7,385 bases of DNA, from NCBI GenBank assembly GCA_030424705.1, contig JAUHWJ010000079.1:1-7385 (forward strand), written 5' to 3'. A model generated the notes under the pieces. It saw only the letters and a program-made list of their open reading frames with translations, ran no database searches and had not been told where the DNA came from. This stretch comes from Alphaproteobacteria bacterium. Lineage in GTDB: Bacteria > Pseudomonadota > Alphaproteobacteria > Rhodobacterales > Rhodobacteraceae. Both the position numbers and the translations under genes were made by a program. Of this stretch, positions 6,415 to 7,385 are shown in pieces; within the stretch, counting starts at the first letter, position 1; every line of letters starts with the position of its first letter.

Positions 6415-7137
6415 TCAGAAACTCTCGATGGCTGGCCGAAGGTCCATTTCGTGCGTCCAGGCGGTGCGGGGCTGGTTGTGGAGCATCCAATAGATTTCCG
6501 CGATGTCCTCGGGGGAAAGGAGGCCGCCCTTGTCCTTCAGGGCGTAGCGCTCAGGGAACATCTCCCGGATGAAGGCGGTGTCGATGGCCCCGTCGATGAC
6601 GACATGGGCGACATGCACGCCCATCGGCCCGAGCTCCCGCGCCATGGACTGCGCCATGCCGCGAAGCGCGAACTTGGCGGAGGCGAAGGCGGCGCCGTTC
6701 GCATAGCCCTTCACGCTCGCCGAGGCGCCGGTGAGGAGGATCGTGCCGCGCCCGCGCGGCGCCATCCGGAGCGCGGCCTGCCGGCTGACGAGATAGCCGG
6801 CATAGGCCGCCATCTCCCAGATCTTGCGGAACTTCCGCTCTTCGAGCTCAAGGAAGGGGAAGCGCGCGTTGGCCCCGATGTTGAAGACGCAGACCTCGAC
6901 AGGGCCGACCTCCCGCTCCACCGTCTCGAAGAGGTCTACCATCGCGGCCTCGTCCCGCGCATCGGCGCCGAAGGGGCGGCAGGCGCCGCCCGCCGCCTCG
7001 ATCTCCGCCCTGAGCGGCTCCAGCGCCTCCGCCCGCCGCCGGACGGGGCAGGCGACATAGCCGCCGGCGGCGAAGCGGCGCGCCACCGCGCCGCCCGTCG
7101 CGTCCCCCGCGCCGACGACGACGGCGGCGCCTTTCAC
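6415..7137 (-). CDS. SDR-family protein with non-canonical active site
   Basis: This 240-residue short-chain dehydrogenase/reductase-like protein has a Rossmann start VVVGAGDATGGAVARRF (6-22), giving the GxGxxxG dinucleotide site. Later come FGADARDE (56-63), NIGAN in place of the usual NNAG (86-90), LLTGASAS (134-141), the active-site helix AAFASAKFALRG (149-160) and the SDR strand VHVAHVVIDGAIDT (174-187). The catalytic tyrosine of YxxxK is Phe (F151) while lysine K155 is kept. The serine is shifted or replaced (A138, S139). I believe some relatives share this FASAK form, so it may mark a subfamily rather than a mutation, but the usual proton-relay chemistry would be absent. The frame is open to 7227, but the upstream residues do not fit SDR. 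The GTG at 7137 starts the first beta strand, has GAGGG upstream, and overlaps the DUF1330 stop by four bases (GTGA). The fold is secure; the activity is uncertain. Confidence 0.87.
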   Translation of the reverse strand: MKGAAVVVGAGDATGGAVARRFAAGGYVACPVRRRAEALEPLRAEIEAAGGACRPFGADARDEAAMVDLFETVEREVGPVEVCVFNIGANARFPFLELEERKFRKIWEMAAYAGYLVSRQAALRMAPRGRGTILLTGASASVKGYANGAAFASAKFALRGMAQSMARELGPMGVHVAHVVIDGAIDTAFIREMFPERYALKDKGGLLSPEDIAEIYWMLHNQPRTAWTHEMDLRPAIESF

Positions 7138-7385
7138 GGATCGTAGCCCTCGATGATCGTGAACTGCGCCTCCCCGGCTCCGTCGCGAAGCTTCTTCGCC
7201 GCCTGGTAGACGTCGGAGTGATAGCATTCGAGCGCGGCTTCGTAGGAGGGGAATTCCGCGATGACGAGGCGGAGCCCGTCGGGCTCCCCCTCCACCACCT
7301 CGCTCCGCCCGGCGCGGACGATGAACTTCCCGTCGAAGGCCGCGATCGCGTCGCCGCTTACGGCGCGATACTTTGCGTATTGCTC
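7134..7385 (-). CDS. DUF1330 family protein (N-terminus beyond window)
   Basis: These are the C-terminal 83 residues of a small alpha/beta-barrel (dimeric ferredoxin-like) protein cut by the right edge. Family hallmarks are visible: YAKYRAV near the cut, FDGKFIVRAG (17-26 of the visible part) followed by VVEGEPDGLRLVIAEFPSYEAAL (30-52), then CYHSDVYQAAKKLR (54-67) and the closing strand FTIIEGYDP (75-83). Full members are about 95 residues, so roughly a dozen are missing. DUF1330 proteins have no established reaction and sit in the same fold superfamily as small heme or quinone mono-oxygenases and EthD. The stop codon overlaps the GTG of the SDR gene as GTGA, so the two are coupled and co-transcribed. 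Confidence 0.9.
   Translation of the reverse strand, partial: EQYAKYRAVSGDAIAAFDGKFIVRAGRSEVVEGEPDGLRLVIAEFPSYEAALECYHSDVYQAAKKLRDGAGEAQFTIIEGYDP

Noticed and set aside
5822..7146. Plus-strand frames opposite the isomerase-like and SDR genes
   Set aside because: They are compositional shadows: the minus-strand proteins have clear family motifs and tight operon junctions.
7138..7227. 30-residue N-terminal extension of the SDR
   Set aside because: It overlaps the clearly coding DUF1330 gene and precedes the natural first beta strand of the Rossmann fold.
1..7385. Search for CRISPR arrays, tRNA/rRNA, insertion sequences, attachment sites and toxin-antitoxin pairs
   Set aside because: No spaced identical repeats of CRISPR size, no tRNA-like CCA or TPsiC arm, no transposase motifs and no terminal repeats were seen by eye.

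Overview
The window is G+C-rich throughout, with strong G/C preference at third codon positions and long open antisense frames. Together with the gene content this suggests an alphaproteobacterium of the Rhodobacterales kind. That placement is inferred from composition and protein style, not proven. Coding is very dense: eight genes are supported, two of them cut by the window edges, and no gene-free stretch exceeds about 110 bases.

Region 1 (1-2356, minus strand): the N-terminal two thirds of a SnoaL-like/flavin-containing monooxygenase fusion runs off the left edge. Upstream of it on the same strand lies phnM, the C-P lyase pathway diphosphatase. The 80-odd bases between them hold two overlapping, mutually exclusive hairpins around the phnM stop codon.

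Region 2 (2357-4891, plus strand): phnM is divergent from a tight phnD-phnC-phnE operon. The operon encodes a periplasmic phosphonate-binding protein, an ABC ATPase and an inner-membrane permease. The 111-bp divergent region carries CTGTCGC-type heptamers at exact 11-bp spacing (2369-2408). This matches the layout of PhoB (Pho) boxes and suggests phosphate-starvation control. PhnDCE would import a phosphonate, and PhnM would act later on the ribosyl-phosphonate triphosphate made by PhnGHIL, whose genes are not in this window.

Region 3 (4894-7385, minus strand): a compact operon reads DUF1330 protein (cut at the right edge), SDR-family protein, DsbA-fold/2-hydroxychromene-2-carboxylate-isomerase-like protein, then an unrecognised 309-residue protein with a hydrophobic C-terminal hairpin. 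Junctions are a 4-base overlap, a 1-base gap and an 11-base gap filled by a Shine-Dalgarno sequence. The SDR lacks the canonical catalytic tyrosine. The set looks like a small catabolic or detoxification operon of unknown substrate, and it converges on phnE with only 2 bases between stop codons.

No rRNA, tRNA, CRISPR array, insertion sequence or phage gene was seen. The points most worth following up are the tandem Pho-box-like array, the stand-alone phnM next to a single-permease phnDCE, the tyrosine-less SDR and the unknown 309-residue protein.
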